A DNA stretch of 18,361 nt, taken from assembly GCA_003021325.1 (NCBI GenBank), contig PXQM01000179.1, forward strand, positions 1 through 18,361, given 5' to 3'. This DNA comes from Halobacteriales archaeon QH_10_70_21. GTDB taxonomy: Archaea > Halobacteriota > Halobacteria > Halobacteriales > Haloarculaceae. This document shows positions 1 through 8,186 of the stretch, piece by piece. The translations under genes and the position numbers were made by a program. The notes under the pieces were generated by a model. That model saw only the letters and a program-made list of their open reading frames with translations. It was not told the origin of the DNA and searched no databases. Position 1 is the stretch's first letter. Each line of letters starts with the position of its first letter.

Positions 1-1
1 A

Positions 2-121
2 ATACTCGTCTTCGGGACGATAGCGACCCTCGGCGCCGGCCGCGTCCTCGGCGTCGACGCCATCCTCGCGAAGACCGAGTTCTTCCGGAACCACCCGCGG
101 TTGCAGTACCTGATAGGGTAG
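2..121 (+). CDS. DoxX-family membrane protein, C-terminal end only
   Basis: The reading frame open at the left edge ends in TAG at 119-121 and gives about 39 residues. They consist of a hydrophobic stretch (ILVFGTIATLGAGRVLGVD) followed by a basic tail with the motif KTEFFRNHPRLQYLIG. A GRxLGVDxxLxKT...NxPxLxYLxG ending is what I know from haloarchaeal DoxX/DoxD-like membrane proteins, so the call rests on this tail alone. The gene is cut by the window, so its start, length and function cannot be judged. The next gene begins 10 nt after its stop, which suggests one transcript. Confidence 0.6.
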   Translation: MLVFGTIATLGAGRVLGVDAILAKTEFFRNHPRLQYLIG

Positions 122-131
122 GTGACACGAC

Positions 132-419
132 ATGAGTGAACTCACCATGGCGGACAAGGTAGCGATGTACGTGGGCGGCCTTGTCGTCCTCGGGACGGTC
201 GTCATCGGCATCCTGGAGATGGCGCTGGGCAGTTCGCACCCGGTCTCCGGCGAGGGCCAGATTGTCCACAGAGCACTGGTTCCCATCGAGGTCAGATCCT
301 ACGTCATCCTGCTGGGGCTGGTCATCCGGGCTGTCTACGTGGTCTACAAGGTGACCGCGTCCGGCCCGCCGGCAGACTCCGGAACGCGGCGCGGAACCCG
401 CACCGGAGGGGCCGACTGA
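132..419 (+). CDS. Small two-helix membrane protein, unknown function
   Basis: This ORF encodes 95 residues with two hydrophobic segments, about 10-33 (VAMYVGGLVVLGTVVIGILE) and 55-72 (SYVILLGLVIRAVYVVYK). They are separated by a conserved-looking loop, GEGQIVHRALVPIEVRS, and followed by a polar arginine/glycine-rich tail that is probably cytoplasmic. I recognise the pattern as a haloarchaeal hypothetical protein found beside DoxX genes but know no function for it. It starts 10 nt after the DoxX stop, so the two are probably co-transcribed. An oligo-T run lies just downstream. No catalytic motif is visible. Confidence 0.7.
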   Translation: MSELTMADKVAMYVGGLVVLGTVVIGILEMALGSSHPVSGEGQIVHRALVPIEVRSYVILLGLVIRAVYVVYKVTASGPPADSGTRRGTRTGGAD

Positions 420-571
420 CACGCTCTGGCGGTTTTTACACGCGGATACCGGAGGGACACTGAATCGACCAACCAGGTCCCGTTGGACGGTACTCGGAGA
501 AAGGTAGAAGTGTCTCGATGCGTACTTCGACGTGGAATGATACCACCCGACAGGGCGGGAGGTGACGGCGC
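420..571. promoter_or_regulatory. Upstream region of the lactate cluster
   Basis: This 152-bp gap must hold the promoter of the LUD genes. There is no clear TATA box. It contains a weak 5-bp inverted repeat, GAAGT (507-511) and ACTTC (524-528), with 12 nt between the arms, which could be an operator but may be chance. An excellent Shine-Dalgarno sequence, GGAGGTGA (558-565), sits 6 nt before the ATG at 572 and fixes that start. A 12-codon ORF runs from ATG 537 to a TGA at 573-575 that overlaps the lutC start as ATGA. Confidence 0.4.
433..437 (+). terminator. Possible oligo-T terminator after the DoxX operon
   Basis: A run of five T (GGTTTTTAC) lies 14 nt after the stop of the small membrane protein, in otherwise GC-rich DNA. 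Archaeal RNA polymerase commonly terminates at such U-tracts. There is no strong hairpin before it. It would separate the DoxX pair from the lactate cluster. Confidence 0.35.
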
Positions 572-1081
572 ATGAGCGAGGTCACGGGCACCGTCTACGA
601 CAGCTTCGCGTCCCGTGCCGCCGATTTCGGCGTCGAGGTGACGCGGGTCCCGGGCGACGAGGCCACGGCGGCCATCGAGGCGGCCATCGAGGAGCCGGTC
701 GTCGCCGCGCCGCTGCCGGGGGACGACCTGGGGCTGCCGGACGGCGTTCCGACTGACCCGACGCCGTCCGACCTCGACCGCGCGGTCACCGGGGTGACGG
801 CCGCGGATCTGGCCATCGCCGCCTACGGGAGCATCGTTCTGGGAGCGACGCCGGCGGGAACGGAGCCGGTCAGCCTGTTCCCGGACCGGCACGTCGCGGT
901 CCTGCGCGAGCAGGACATCGTCGCGGACATGGCGGCGGCCTTCGAGTCGCTCGGCAACGAGTTACGGTCGACGCGTGGGTCCGCCGTGCTCGCTACCGGC
1001 CCCTCGGCGACCGCCGACATGGGCGAACTCGTCAAGGGTGCCCACGGACCCAAGGAGGTCCGGGTCATCGTCGTCCAATGA
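572..1081 (+). CDS. lutC: LUD-domain protein, LutC-like lactate utilisation protein
   Basis: The 169-residue protein is one LUD (LutC/YkgG) domain. The family signature is plain: TAADLAIAAYGSIVLGAT followed by EPVSLFPDRHVAVLREQDIV, and near the end ATGPSATADMGELVKGAHGP (about 141-160). In bacteria LutABC (LldEFG) oxidises L-lactate to pyruvate using Fe-S subunits; LutC is the small cofactor-less partner. The start is fixed by a strong Shine-Dalgarno sequence 6 nt upstream. The stop TGA (1079-1081) overlaps the next ATG (1078) as ATGA, so the two are translationally coupled, which supports a LutC-LutB/A complex. The family call is firm. That L-lactate is the substrate is inferred from homology and from the LctP permease downstream. 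Confidence 0.9.
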   Translation: MSEVTGTVYDSFASRAADFGVEVTRVPGDEATAAIEAAIEEPVVAAPLPGDDLGLPDGVPTDPTPSDLDRAVTGVTAADLAIAAYGSIVLGATPAGTEPVSLFPDRHVAVLREQDIVADMAAAFESLGNELRSTRGSAVLATGPSATADMGELVKGAHGPKEVRVIVVQ

Positions 1082-3285
1082 GCTCGGAATCGCGCGAGTT
1101 CAAGGCCGAACGCATCCGCTCGCTGCTGGAGACGGAGGGAGCGGCGGTCGCCGAGAACACCCGTGGATTCAACCACGGCCGCTACGAGTCTGTCGCGAAG
1201 CTGGACGACTACCAGGGCCTCCGCGAGGAGGCCCGGGCGATAAAGGAGGACGCCATCGAGCAGCTTCCGGAACTGGTCGAGCAGGTCACCGAGACGGTCG
1301 CCGAGAACGGCGGGACGGTCTACGTCGCCGACCACGCCGCCGACGCCAACAGGTACATCGCGGAGGTCTGCTCGGACCGGGACGCCGAGCGGCTGGTCAA
1401 AAGCAAGTCGATGACCTCCGAGGAGATCGAGGTCAACGAGCACCTCGAGAGGCGCGGCGTCGATGTCGTCGAGACGGACCTCGGCGAGTGGGTCCTGCAG
1501 GTGGCCGACGAGGCGCCGAGCCACATCGTCGCACCGGCCATCCACAAGTCCCGGGCGAGCATCGCTGAGCTGTTCAACGAGCGGTTCGACCCGGCGGAGC
1601 CGCTCGAGACGGCCGAGGAGCTGACCATGTTCGCCCGCGAGCAGCTCCTAGAGCGCATCAAGGGCGCCGACGTCGGGATGACCGGCGCGAACTTCATCAC
1701 CGCCGACACCGGGACCCTCGCCCTGGTGACCAGCGAGGGCAACGCCCGGAAGACGGCGGTCGTCCCGGACACGCACGTGGCCGTCGCTGGCGTCGAGAAG
1801 ATCGTCCCCAGCGTCGAGGACCTCCAGCCGTTCATCGAGCTCATCGGCCGGTCGGGCACCGGGCAGGACATCACGAGCTACATTTCGCTTTTGACCCCAC
1901 CCGTGGGGTCGCCGACAGTCGACTTCGACGACCCGGAGACGCCCATCACCGACGACGAGATCGACCGCGAGTTCCACCTCGTTCTCATCGACAACGGGCG
2001 CCTGGCGATGCGCGAGGACGACGACCTGCGGGAGACGCTCTACTGCATCCGGTGTTCGGCCTGCTCGAACACGTGTGCGAACTTCCAGTCGGTCGGCGGC
2101 CACGCCTTCGGCGGCGAGACCTACTCCGGCGGTATCGCCACCGGCTGGGAGGCGGGCATCGAGGGGCTCGACACAGCCGCCGGGTTCAACGACCTCTGTA
2201 CCGGATGTTCGCGGTGCGTCGAGGCCTGTCCCGTCAAGATAGATATCCCCTGGATAAACACGGTAGTCAGGGACCGGATCAACAGCGGTGCCGACCCGGA
2301 GCGTTCCTTCCTCGTCGACGGGCTGACCCCCGACACCGAGGAGGGCGGCCCGGGGCTTCAGAAGCGCCTGTTCGGGAACTTCGAGACGCTGGCGAAGCTG
2401 GGGAGCGCGACCGCGCCGCTCTCGAACTGGATCGCGAACTCCGGGGCCGCGGGCTACGTCCTCGAGCGGACGGCCGGCGTCGACCGGCGGCGCGAGTTCC
2501 CGGCCTTCCGGCGGAACACGCTCGTCGAGTGGTTCGGGCGGCGGGACGCCCCGGCGATAACGGACCCCGAGCGGCGCGCCGTCCTCTATGCGGACCTCTA
2601 CACGAACTACATGCTCGTCGAGCGCGGGAAGGCAGCCGTCCGGCTGCTCGAGGCGCTCGGCGTCGACCTCGAGGTACCGCAGGCCCCTGGGAGCGGCCGG
2701 GCACCGCTCTCGCAGGGCATGATAGATACGGCGACGACGAAGGCCAAGCGCGTGGCGGCGACCCTGGAGCCGTACCTGAACGACGACTACGACGTGGTCG
2801 TCATCGAGCCGAGCGACCTCGCGATGTTCCGGAGCGACTACGAGCGGCTGCTGCCGGAGGCGGAGTTCGAACCGCTCGCCGAGAACAGCTACGAGATCGT
2901 CGAGTACGTCTACGGGCTGCTCGCCAACGGCGCCAGCGCCGACGCGCTGGCGTCGGGCGACGGGGAGTCCGTCGCCTACCACAGCCACTGCCAGCAGCGA
3001 ACGATGGGGCTCGAGGAGTACACCCTGGCGGTGCTCGAGGAGTGCGGCTACGAGGTGACGACGAGCGACGTGGAGTGCTGCGGCATGGCCGGCTCCTTCG
3101 GCTACAAGCAGCAGTACTACGATCTCGCGGTGGACGTCGGCTCGAACCTCGCCGACCAGCTCCGGGCGGCCGACGGGGACCACGTGGCCGCCAGCGGCAC
3201 CTCCTGCACCGACCAGATCGGCGACCTGCTCGCCGAGGACCCGCTCCACCCGGTCGAGCTCCTGGCGCCGGACGGACGCCCATAG
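1078..3285 (+). CDS. LutB-LutA-type fusion: LUD, 2x 4Fe-4S and CCG domain oxidoreductase
   Basis: This 735-residue protein joins what are two bacterial subunits. Residues about 1-290 are a LutB-like LUD domain (GMTGANFITADTGTLALVTS, then GNARKTAVVPDTHVAVAGVEK). Two ferredoxin-like motifs follow: C323/C326/C329/C333 and C374/C377/C380/C384-P. The C-terminal part, about 410-735, is a LutA/HdrB-like module carrying H635-x-H-C638-Q, the cysteine pair of CCGMAGSFGY (C667, C668) and a late cysteine, C710. It probably acts with the coupled LutC protein at the cytoplasmic face, oxidising L-lactate and passing electrons through its clusters to a membrane acceptor. Only one complete CCG motif is present, whereas LutA normally has two; the first half of the module has lost its cysteines. 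The module closely resembles the C-terminus of the dehydrogenase at 5021-8062. Confidence 0.88.
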   Translation: MSSESREFKAERIRSLLETEGAAVAENTRGFNHGRYESVAKLDDYQGLREEARAIKEDAIEQLPELVEQVTETVAENGGTVYVADHAADANRYIAEVCSDRDAERLVKSKSMTSEEIEVNEHLERRGVDVVETDLGEWVLQVADEAPSHIVAPAIHKSRASIAELFNERFDPAEPLETAEELTMFAREQLLERIKGADVGMTGANFITADTGTLALVTSEGNARKTAVVPDTHVAVAGVEKIVPSVEDLQPFIELIGRSGTGQDITSYISLLTPPVGSPTVDFDDPETPITDDEIDREFHLVLIDNGRLAMREDDDLRETLYCIRCSACSNTCANFQSVGGHAFGGETYSGGIATGWEAGIEGLDTAAGFNDLCTGCSRCVEACPVKIDIPWINTVVRDRINSGADPERSFLVDGLTPDTEEGGPGLQKRLFGNFETLAKLGSATAPLSNWIANSGAAGYVLERTAGVDRRREFPAFRRNTLVEWFGRRDAPAITDPERRAVLYADLYTNYMLVERGKAAVRLLEALGVDLEVPQAPGSGRAPLSQGMIDTATTKAKRVAATLEPYLNDDYDVVVIEPSDLAMFRSDYERLLPEAEFEPLAENSYEIVEYVYGLLANGASADALASGDGESVAYHSHCQQRTMGLEEYTLAVLEECGYEVTTSDVECCGMAGSFGYKQQYYDLAVDVGSNLADQLRAADGDHVAASGTSCTDQIGDLLAEDPLHPVELLAPDGRP

Positions 3286-3395
3286 ACACGTCACCCGTGC
3301 GCTCGCCCGTCAGCGTCCGACGGCGGCCTCAGAGCGGCCGTCCGGGTCGAACGCCGCGGTAACGTCATCATCGGGGAACCGCATCAGTGGGGAAC

Positions 3396-4856
3396 ATGAG
3401 CAGGCGCGATGGCGGGCCGGTTGACCAGCTCCGCGAGTCGAAGGGGATAGCCATCGACGAGTTCGGGGCGCGGGTCCGGGAGGAGGGCAAGTCGTAAAGG
3501 AGCACATCGCCGAGGGCACGTTCGACAACGACCAGGTCACCGGGGGCTCGAGTACGAGTTCTACGCCGTCGGGACCGAGAGCCACGAACTCCGACGGGTG
3601 CCGCGGGACCTGCTCGACTGTCTCGGCTTCGAGAAGGAACTCGGGCTGCACAGCGCCGAACTGAACGCCGGCGTCTATCCCTGCAACGGGCCGGGGCTGG
3701 CCGCCCTCTCGAAGGACGTCGAATCGAAGGTGGCGTCTTCCAGCGGCAGGCGGCCGAGGAGGGCGTCAGGTCCGTCAGCGATGGGATGTGGACCATCGGT
3801 CCCGAGTACAACACGCCCGATGGATACCTGACGGAGGCGACGCACGAGGAGGGGCTCACGCTGGCGATCAGCGTCAGCAACGCGGTCCGGTCTCACGGGT
3901 TCGCCACCATCCCCCCGGAGCCGGGCGGGCGGCTCGACTTCCCCGGCGCGACGGTCGAGGCGGACAGCCCCGGGCCGGTAGGCCTGACGACGTCCATCCA
4001 GCCCCACTACCAGTGCCGGCGGGCCGCGGACCTGCCCGACCACTTCCGCACCGCAGTCCGGATCGCAGGCCCGCTGCTCGCGGTCGGCGTCAACTCGCCG
4101 TTCCTGCCGCCGGAGCTGTACGACGACGCTGACCCCGATCCGGCCGTCCTGCTTCGGGAGGGCCGGGCCGAGAAGCGCGTCCCCGTCTACGAGGAGATGA
4201 TGAACCCCGAGGATGGACCGCCGAAGGTCCGGTTCCCGAGGGACGGTGACACGCCCGAGGAGGCCGTCGACCGCATCGTCGAGGACGGCGTGCTCGTCCC
4301 GGCGGAGATCGACGCCGGCGAGCGGTCCGACGACGCGTTCGTCCACCTCAGGCACAAGCACGGTAGCTACTGGCGGTGGGTCCGGCCGGCCTTCGGCGGC
4401 GCGACGGCGGCGGACCGTCGTCGCCGCGTTCGTCGGCCTGATGACCGCCTTCTACGAGCAGGACCACCCTGCCCGCGAGTTGCCGTGGGAGACCGCCCGC
4501 GGCAACTTCTACGCCGTCGTCCGGGAGGGGCTGGACGCCGACCTCGCGTGGGTCACGGCCGACGGCGAGCGGACGACGGACACCGACCGACGCTACTCTG
4601 ACCTCTTCGAGACGGCCGTCGAGGGGCTGGTGTCCCGGGGCCCGGCGAAAACGAGGCCGCCGAACGGGTCGACCCGCTCCGCAGGCGCGTCGACTCGCGA
4701 CTGACGCCGGCGGGGTGGAAGCGACGGTCCGTGGCCGGCCACCTCGAGAACGGCGCGACGGCGACGGAGGCTGTCCGGCGGATGCAGCGGTCCTACATCG
4801 AGAACCGGGCTGCAACGCTCCGCACGGGTCACCTCACCGGGTGGCCGGAGCCGTGA
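3396..4856 (+). pseudogene. Decayed glutamate-cysteine ligase-like (GCS2-type) gene
   Basis: Joining frames by eye recovers a haloarchaeal GCS2-like protein of about 485 residues from ATG 3396 to TGA 4854-4856. Recognisable blocks are VVKEHIAEGTFDN, LEYEFYAVG, FEKELGLHSAELN, SDGMWTIGPEY, LTTSIQPHYQC, GPLLAVGVNSPFLPPELYDD, KHGSYWRWVRP, WETARGNFYAVVREGLDA and a basic C-terminus (PAGWKRRSVAGHLENGA). The frame changes near 3488, 3541, 3725-3735, 4400-4417 and 4640. At about 4405 the change coincides with loss of a block which, from memory of the family, carries an EFRPL-xAQPT-type motif. Several breaks lie in G/C runs, so single errors are possible, but the lost block argues for real decay. Intact relatives are ATP-grasp-like/GCS2 ligases of uncertain role. 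It sits between two intact lactate genes. Confidence 0.8.
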
Positions 4857-4975
4857 GTCCGGCTCTCGCACCGGCCGGGGCGATTCGTTCCCCGTCGGCC
4901 CCGCTCGCGCCGCGGGGGACGCGACGGACCGGTCCGGCTGGCTGCCCCCTCCTTGCGTGAGACTCACTGCCCAGA

Positions 4976-4981
4976 TTTAAG
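4976..4981 (+). promoter_or_regulatory. TATA-like box upstream of the FAD/Fe-S dehydrogenase
   Basis: TTTAAG stands in the only AT-rich patch of the gap after the GCS-like pseudogene. Transcription starting about 27 bp downstream would begin near 5003-5010, giving an almost leaderless transcript. An ATG at 5010 opens a four-codon ORF (MGKA) whose TGA overlaps the gene start at 5021 as ATGA. Placement is by pattern only. Confidence 0.45.
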
Positions 4982-5020
4982 TTCTCATAGCAAACAGTAC
5001 CACGGAAGCATGGGTAAAGC

Positions 5021-8000
5021 ATGAGCAAACCTACGGAGACGTCCGGCACACGCCCGGCCGACCCGGCGACGGACCCGCGGAGTGACTACGACTACCGGAG
5101 TTCGGAGGTCGAACGCCCAGACCTCCTGGCGGACCTGGAGGCGCGCGTCGAGGGTGACGTCCGGTTCGACACCTACACACGGGAGCTGTACGCCACCGAC
5201 GCCAGCGCGTACGAACAGCTCCCCATCGGGGTCGTCGCGCCGGTCTCCACTGCGGATGTCGCCTCGGTCATGGAGTACTGTGCCGCCGAGGAAATCCCCG
5301 TTCTGCCGCGGGGCGGCGGGACGAGTCTCGCCGGCCAGGCCGTCAACGAGGCAGTCGTCCTCGACTTCAAGCGGCACATGGACGAGGTGGTTGACGTCGA
5401 CCCGGAGGGCCGGACGGCCCGCGCGCAGGCCGGCATCACCCTCGCGCGCCTCAACGGCCGGCTCGAACCGCACGACCTGAAGTTCGCGCCGGACCCGGCC
5501 TGGGGCGACAAGTCGGTCCTCGGGGGCGCCATCGGCAATAACACGACCGGCGCGCACTCGCTGAAGTACGGCAAGACCGACGCCTACGTCGAGGAGTGCG
5601 AGGTCGTCCTCGCGGACGGGACCGTGACCACCTTCGGCTGGCTCGACGTCGAGGAGCTCCGCGAGCGGGCCGACCCCGACGGGGACCTGGAGGCCCGCAT
5701 CCACGCCGAAGTCGCCCGCGTACTCGACGAGGAGGCCGACGAGATAGCGTCGCGCTACCCGGACCTCAAGCGGAACGTCTCGGGGTACAACCTGGATCAC
5801 CTCCTGGAGAACGCCGAGGAGCGCGGCGAGGTCAACCTCGGCAGGCTGCTGGCCGGCAGCGAGGGCACGCTCGCCATCGTCACGGAGGCCGAGGTCTCGC
5901 TGGTTCCCCGGCCGGAGGCGACAGCGGTCGTCATGCTGACCTACGACGGCGTCCTGCCGGCGATGCGGGACGTGGCCCCGATACTGGAGCACGACCCCTC
6001 GGCCGTCGAGGTGATGGACGACGTCTTCCTCGACCTGGCGCGCGAGACGGCCGAGTTCTCGGACCTCGTGGACACGTTGCCGGAGGGGACCGACTCGACG
6101 CTGCTCGTCGAGTTCTACGCCGACTCGATGGCGGAGGGCCGACGCGAGATAGCGGACCTGCTGGCCGACCGCCTCCCGGGGTACGAGCCGGAGGCCGCTC
6201 CCTCGGCGGACCCGCTCGAGACCGACGCCGACACCCACGCCGTCGACGCCCTGGAGGCGTACGACCCCGACCGCCAGGCGAAGTTCTGGAAGATGCGCAA
6301 GGCCGGCCTCCCCATACTCCTGTCCCGGACGGGCGACGACAAGCACTGGCCGTTCGTCGAGGACACCGCGGTCCCCCCGGAGAACCTGCCGGAGTACGTC
6401 TCGGACCTCCAGGAGCTCTTCGGCAGCCACGACACCTTCGCGGCCTACTACGCCCACGCCGGCCCCGGCGTGTTGCACATCCGCCCACTGTTGAACCTCA
6501 AGAGGGCGGAGGGTATCGAGACGATGGCGGAGATATCCGACGCGGTGACCGATATCGTCATCGAGTACGGCGGCTCGGTCTCGGGCGAGCACGGCGACGG
6601 CAAGGCCCGGACGAAGTGGAACCGGAAGCTGTACGGCGAGGAGCTGTGGCAGACGTTCCGGGAGCTGAAGTCGGCGTTCGACCCCGACTGGCTGCTGAAC
6701 CCGGGCACCGTCTGCGGCGACGCCGACCCGACCGAGACCCTCCGGTACGACCCCGACTACGAGTTCGACGCCGACTTCGAGCCGGTGCTGAACTGGGACA
6801 ACGACAACGGCTTCCAGGGCATGACGGAGCTGTGTCACGGCTGTGCCGGCTGTACGGGCCACCAGGACACCACCGGGAGCGTGATGTGTCCGACCTACCG
6901 GGCGGCCGAGGAGGAGATCACGTCGACCCGCGGCCGGGCGAACATGCTCCGGGCGGCGATGAGCGGCGACCTGCCCGACGAGCTGTTCACCGACGAGTTC
7001 GTCCACGAGGTGCTCGACCTCTGTATCGGCTGCAAGGGCTGCAAGCGGGACTGCCCGAGCGGCGTGGACATGGCGAAGCTGAAGGCGGAGGTCGTCCACG
7101 AGTACCACCAGCGGGAGGGACTCACCGTCCGCGACCGGCTGTTCGCGAACGTCGAGCGGGTGCTTTCGCTCGGCAGCACCTTCGCGCCGGTGTCGAACTG
7201 GGCGATGGCGCTGCCGGGGGTCGGCCGGGTCATGGAGGCGACGGTCGGCATCGCCCGCGAGCGCTCGTTCCCGGCGTTCCACCGCCGGACGTTCCGCGAC
7301 TGGTGGGCGGACCGGGGCGGCCCGGCCGTTGCCGAGGCGGACGCCGACCGGAAGGCGCTGCTCGTCGCCGACCCGTACACGAACTACAGCCACCCGAACG
7401 TCGGTCGCGCGGCCGTCGAGGTGCTCGAGGCGGCGGGCATCCACCTGCGGGTTCCCGACGACGTGACCGACAGCGGGCGGCCGGCCTACTCGAAGAGCAT
7501 GCTCGACCACGCCCGGTCGACGGCCCGGGAGAACGTCGACGCGCTCGCCCCGGCGGTGGCGGACGGCTGGGACGTCGTGGCCGTCGAGCCCTCCGACGCG
7601 GTGATGTACCGGCTCGACTACCGGGACCTGCTGACCGGCGAGGACGTCGAGCGCGTCGCGACCAACGCCTACGGCGTCCTCGAGTACGTCGACCGGTTCC
7701 GCCTCGACGACCGCATGGCCTTCGGCGCAGCCGGTGAGACGCTCGCCTACCACGGCCACTGCCAACAGAAGGCAATGAAGAAGGACCACCACGCCGTCGG
7801 CGTCCTCCGGCGGGCCGGCTACGAAGTCGACGCGCTGGATTCGGGCTGCTGCGGCATGGCCGGGAGCTTCGGCTACGAGGCCGAACACTACTCGATGAGC
7901 CTGGCCATCGGCCGGCGGCTCTTCGAGCAGGTGGACGCCTCGCGGGCCGGCACCGTCGTCGCGCCGGGGGCGTCCTGCCGGTCACAGCTCGTCGAGCGCG

Positions 8001-8062
8001 ATGCCCAGGCCGACGAGCCCCCGCATCCCGTCGAGAAGGTCGCTGCGGCGCTCGCCGACTGA
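5021..8062 (+). CDS. FAD-binding and Fe-S-binding D-2-hydroxyacid dehydrogenase (D-lactate/glycolate type)
   Basis: The 1013-residue protein has the architecture of large single-chain GlcD/Dld-type enzymes such as E. coli YdiJ (about the same length). The N-terminus is a PCMH-type FAD domain (R97-GGGTSLAGQ, then GGAIGNNTTGAHSLKYGKTD), followed by the FAD-oxidase C-terminal domain ending in SGEHGDGKAR and LNPGTVCGD. Two Fe-S motifs follow: C605-x2-C608-x2-C611-x11-C623-P and C668/C671/C674/C678-P. The HdrB/LutA-like end carries YHGHCQQ (C914), CCGMAGSFGY (C943, C944) and C986. It should oxidise a D-2-hydroxyacid and feed quinone or another carrier. D-lactate is favoured by the neighbours; glycolate and D-2-hydroxyglutarate remain possible. 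The stop TGA (8060-8062) is also the left target duplication of an inserted MITE. Confidence 0.9.
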   Translation: MSKPTETSGTRPADPATDPRSDYDYRSSEVERPDLLADLEARVEGDVRFDTYTRELYATDASAYEQLPIGVVAPVSTADVASVMEYCAAEEIPVLPRGGGTSLAGQAVNEAVVLDFKRHMDEVVDVDPEGRTARAQAGITLARLNGRLEPHDLKFAPDPAWGDKSVLGGAIGNNTTGAHSLKYGKTDAYVEECEVVLADGTVTTFGWLDVEELRERADPDGDLEARIHAEVARVLDEEADEIASRYPDLKRNVSGYNLDHLLENAEERGEVNLGRLLAGSEGTLAIVTEAEVSLVPRPEATAVVMLTYDGVLPAMRDVAPILEHDPSAVEVMDDVFLDLARETAEFSDLVDTLPEGTDSTLLVEFYADSMAEGRREIADLLADRLPGYEPEAAPSADPLETDADTHAVDALEAYDPDRQAKFWKMRKAGLPILLSRTGDDKHWPFVEDTAVPPENLPEYVSDLQELFGSHDTFAAYYAHAGPGVLHIRPLLNLKRAEGIETMAEISDAVTDIVIEYGGSVSGEHGDGKARTKWNRKLYGEELWQTFRELKSAFDPDWLLNPGTVCGDADPTETLRYDPDYEFDADFEPVLNWDNDNGFQGMTELCHGCAGCTGHQDTTGSVMCPTYRAAEEEITSTRGRANMLRAAMSGDLPDELFTDEFVHEVLDLCIGCKGCKRDCPSGVDMAKLKAEVVHEYHQREGLTVRDRLFANVERVLSLGSTFAPVSNWAMALPGVGRVMEATVGIARERSFPAFHRRTFRDWWADRGGPAVAEADADRKALLVADPYTNYSHPNVGRAAVEVLEAAGIHLRVPDDVTDSGRPAYSKSMLDHARSTARENVDALAPAVADGWDVVAVEPSDAVMYRLDYRDLLTGEDVERVATNAYGVLEYVDRFRLDDRMAFGAAGETLAYHGHCQQKAMKKDHHAVGVLRRAGYEVDALDSGCCGMAGSFGYEAEHYSMSLAIGRRLFEQVDASRAGTVVAPGASCRSQLVERDAQADEPPHPVEKVAAALAD

Positions 8063-8169
8063 TACTGCCGGCTGTAATCGCGTGAGTATTCGTTTCGGAT
8101 GTACGACGGCAGCAGGTCTCGGACCCCGGATTCCAGCAGCTCCGTTTCAGATAGTTACAGCCGGCGGTA
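8063..8169 (+). mobile_element. MITE copy 1, 107 bp, with 3-bp target duplication
   Basis: This non-coding element is bounded by 15-bp terminal inverted repeats, TACTGCCGGCTGTAA (8063-8077) and TTACAGCCGGCGGTA (8155-8169), with one mismatch. It is flanked by a direct TGA duplication (8060-8062 and 8170-8172). A second copy in the reverse orientation at 11270-11377 aligns along its whole length at about 83% by hand. It has no ORF of note and needs a transposase from elsewhere. It landed exactly on the stop codon of the dehydrogenase, and because TGA was duplicated the protein is unchanged. It lengthens the gap to the permease promoter. Confidence 0.85.
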
Positions 8170-8186
8170 TGAGGACCGGGGAGGCC

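Noticed and set aside
1648..3294. Long open frame on the minus strand opposite the LUD fusion (548 codons)
   Set aside because: It is a shadow of the GC-rich coding frame: composition is Arg/Val/Asp/Gly-biased without domains, while the + frame has clear Fe-S and CCG motifs.
4985..7888. Open frame of 967 codons on the minus strand opposite the FAD/Fe-S dehydrogenase
   Set aside because: It is antisense shadow of a typical high-GC gene, with no recognisable motif; the + strand protein is unmistakable.
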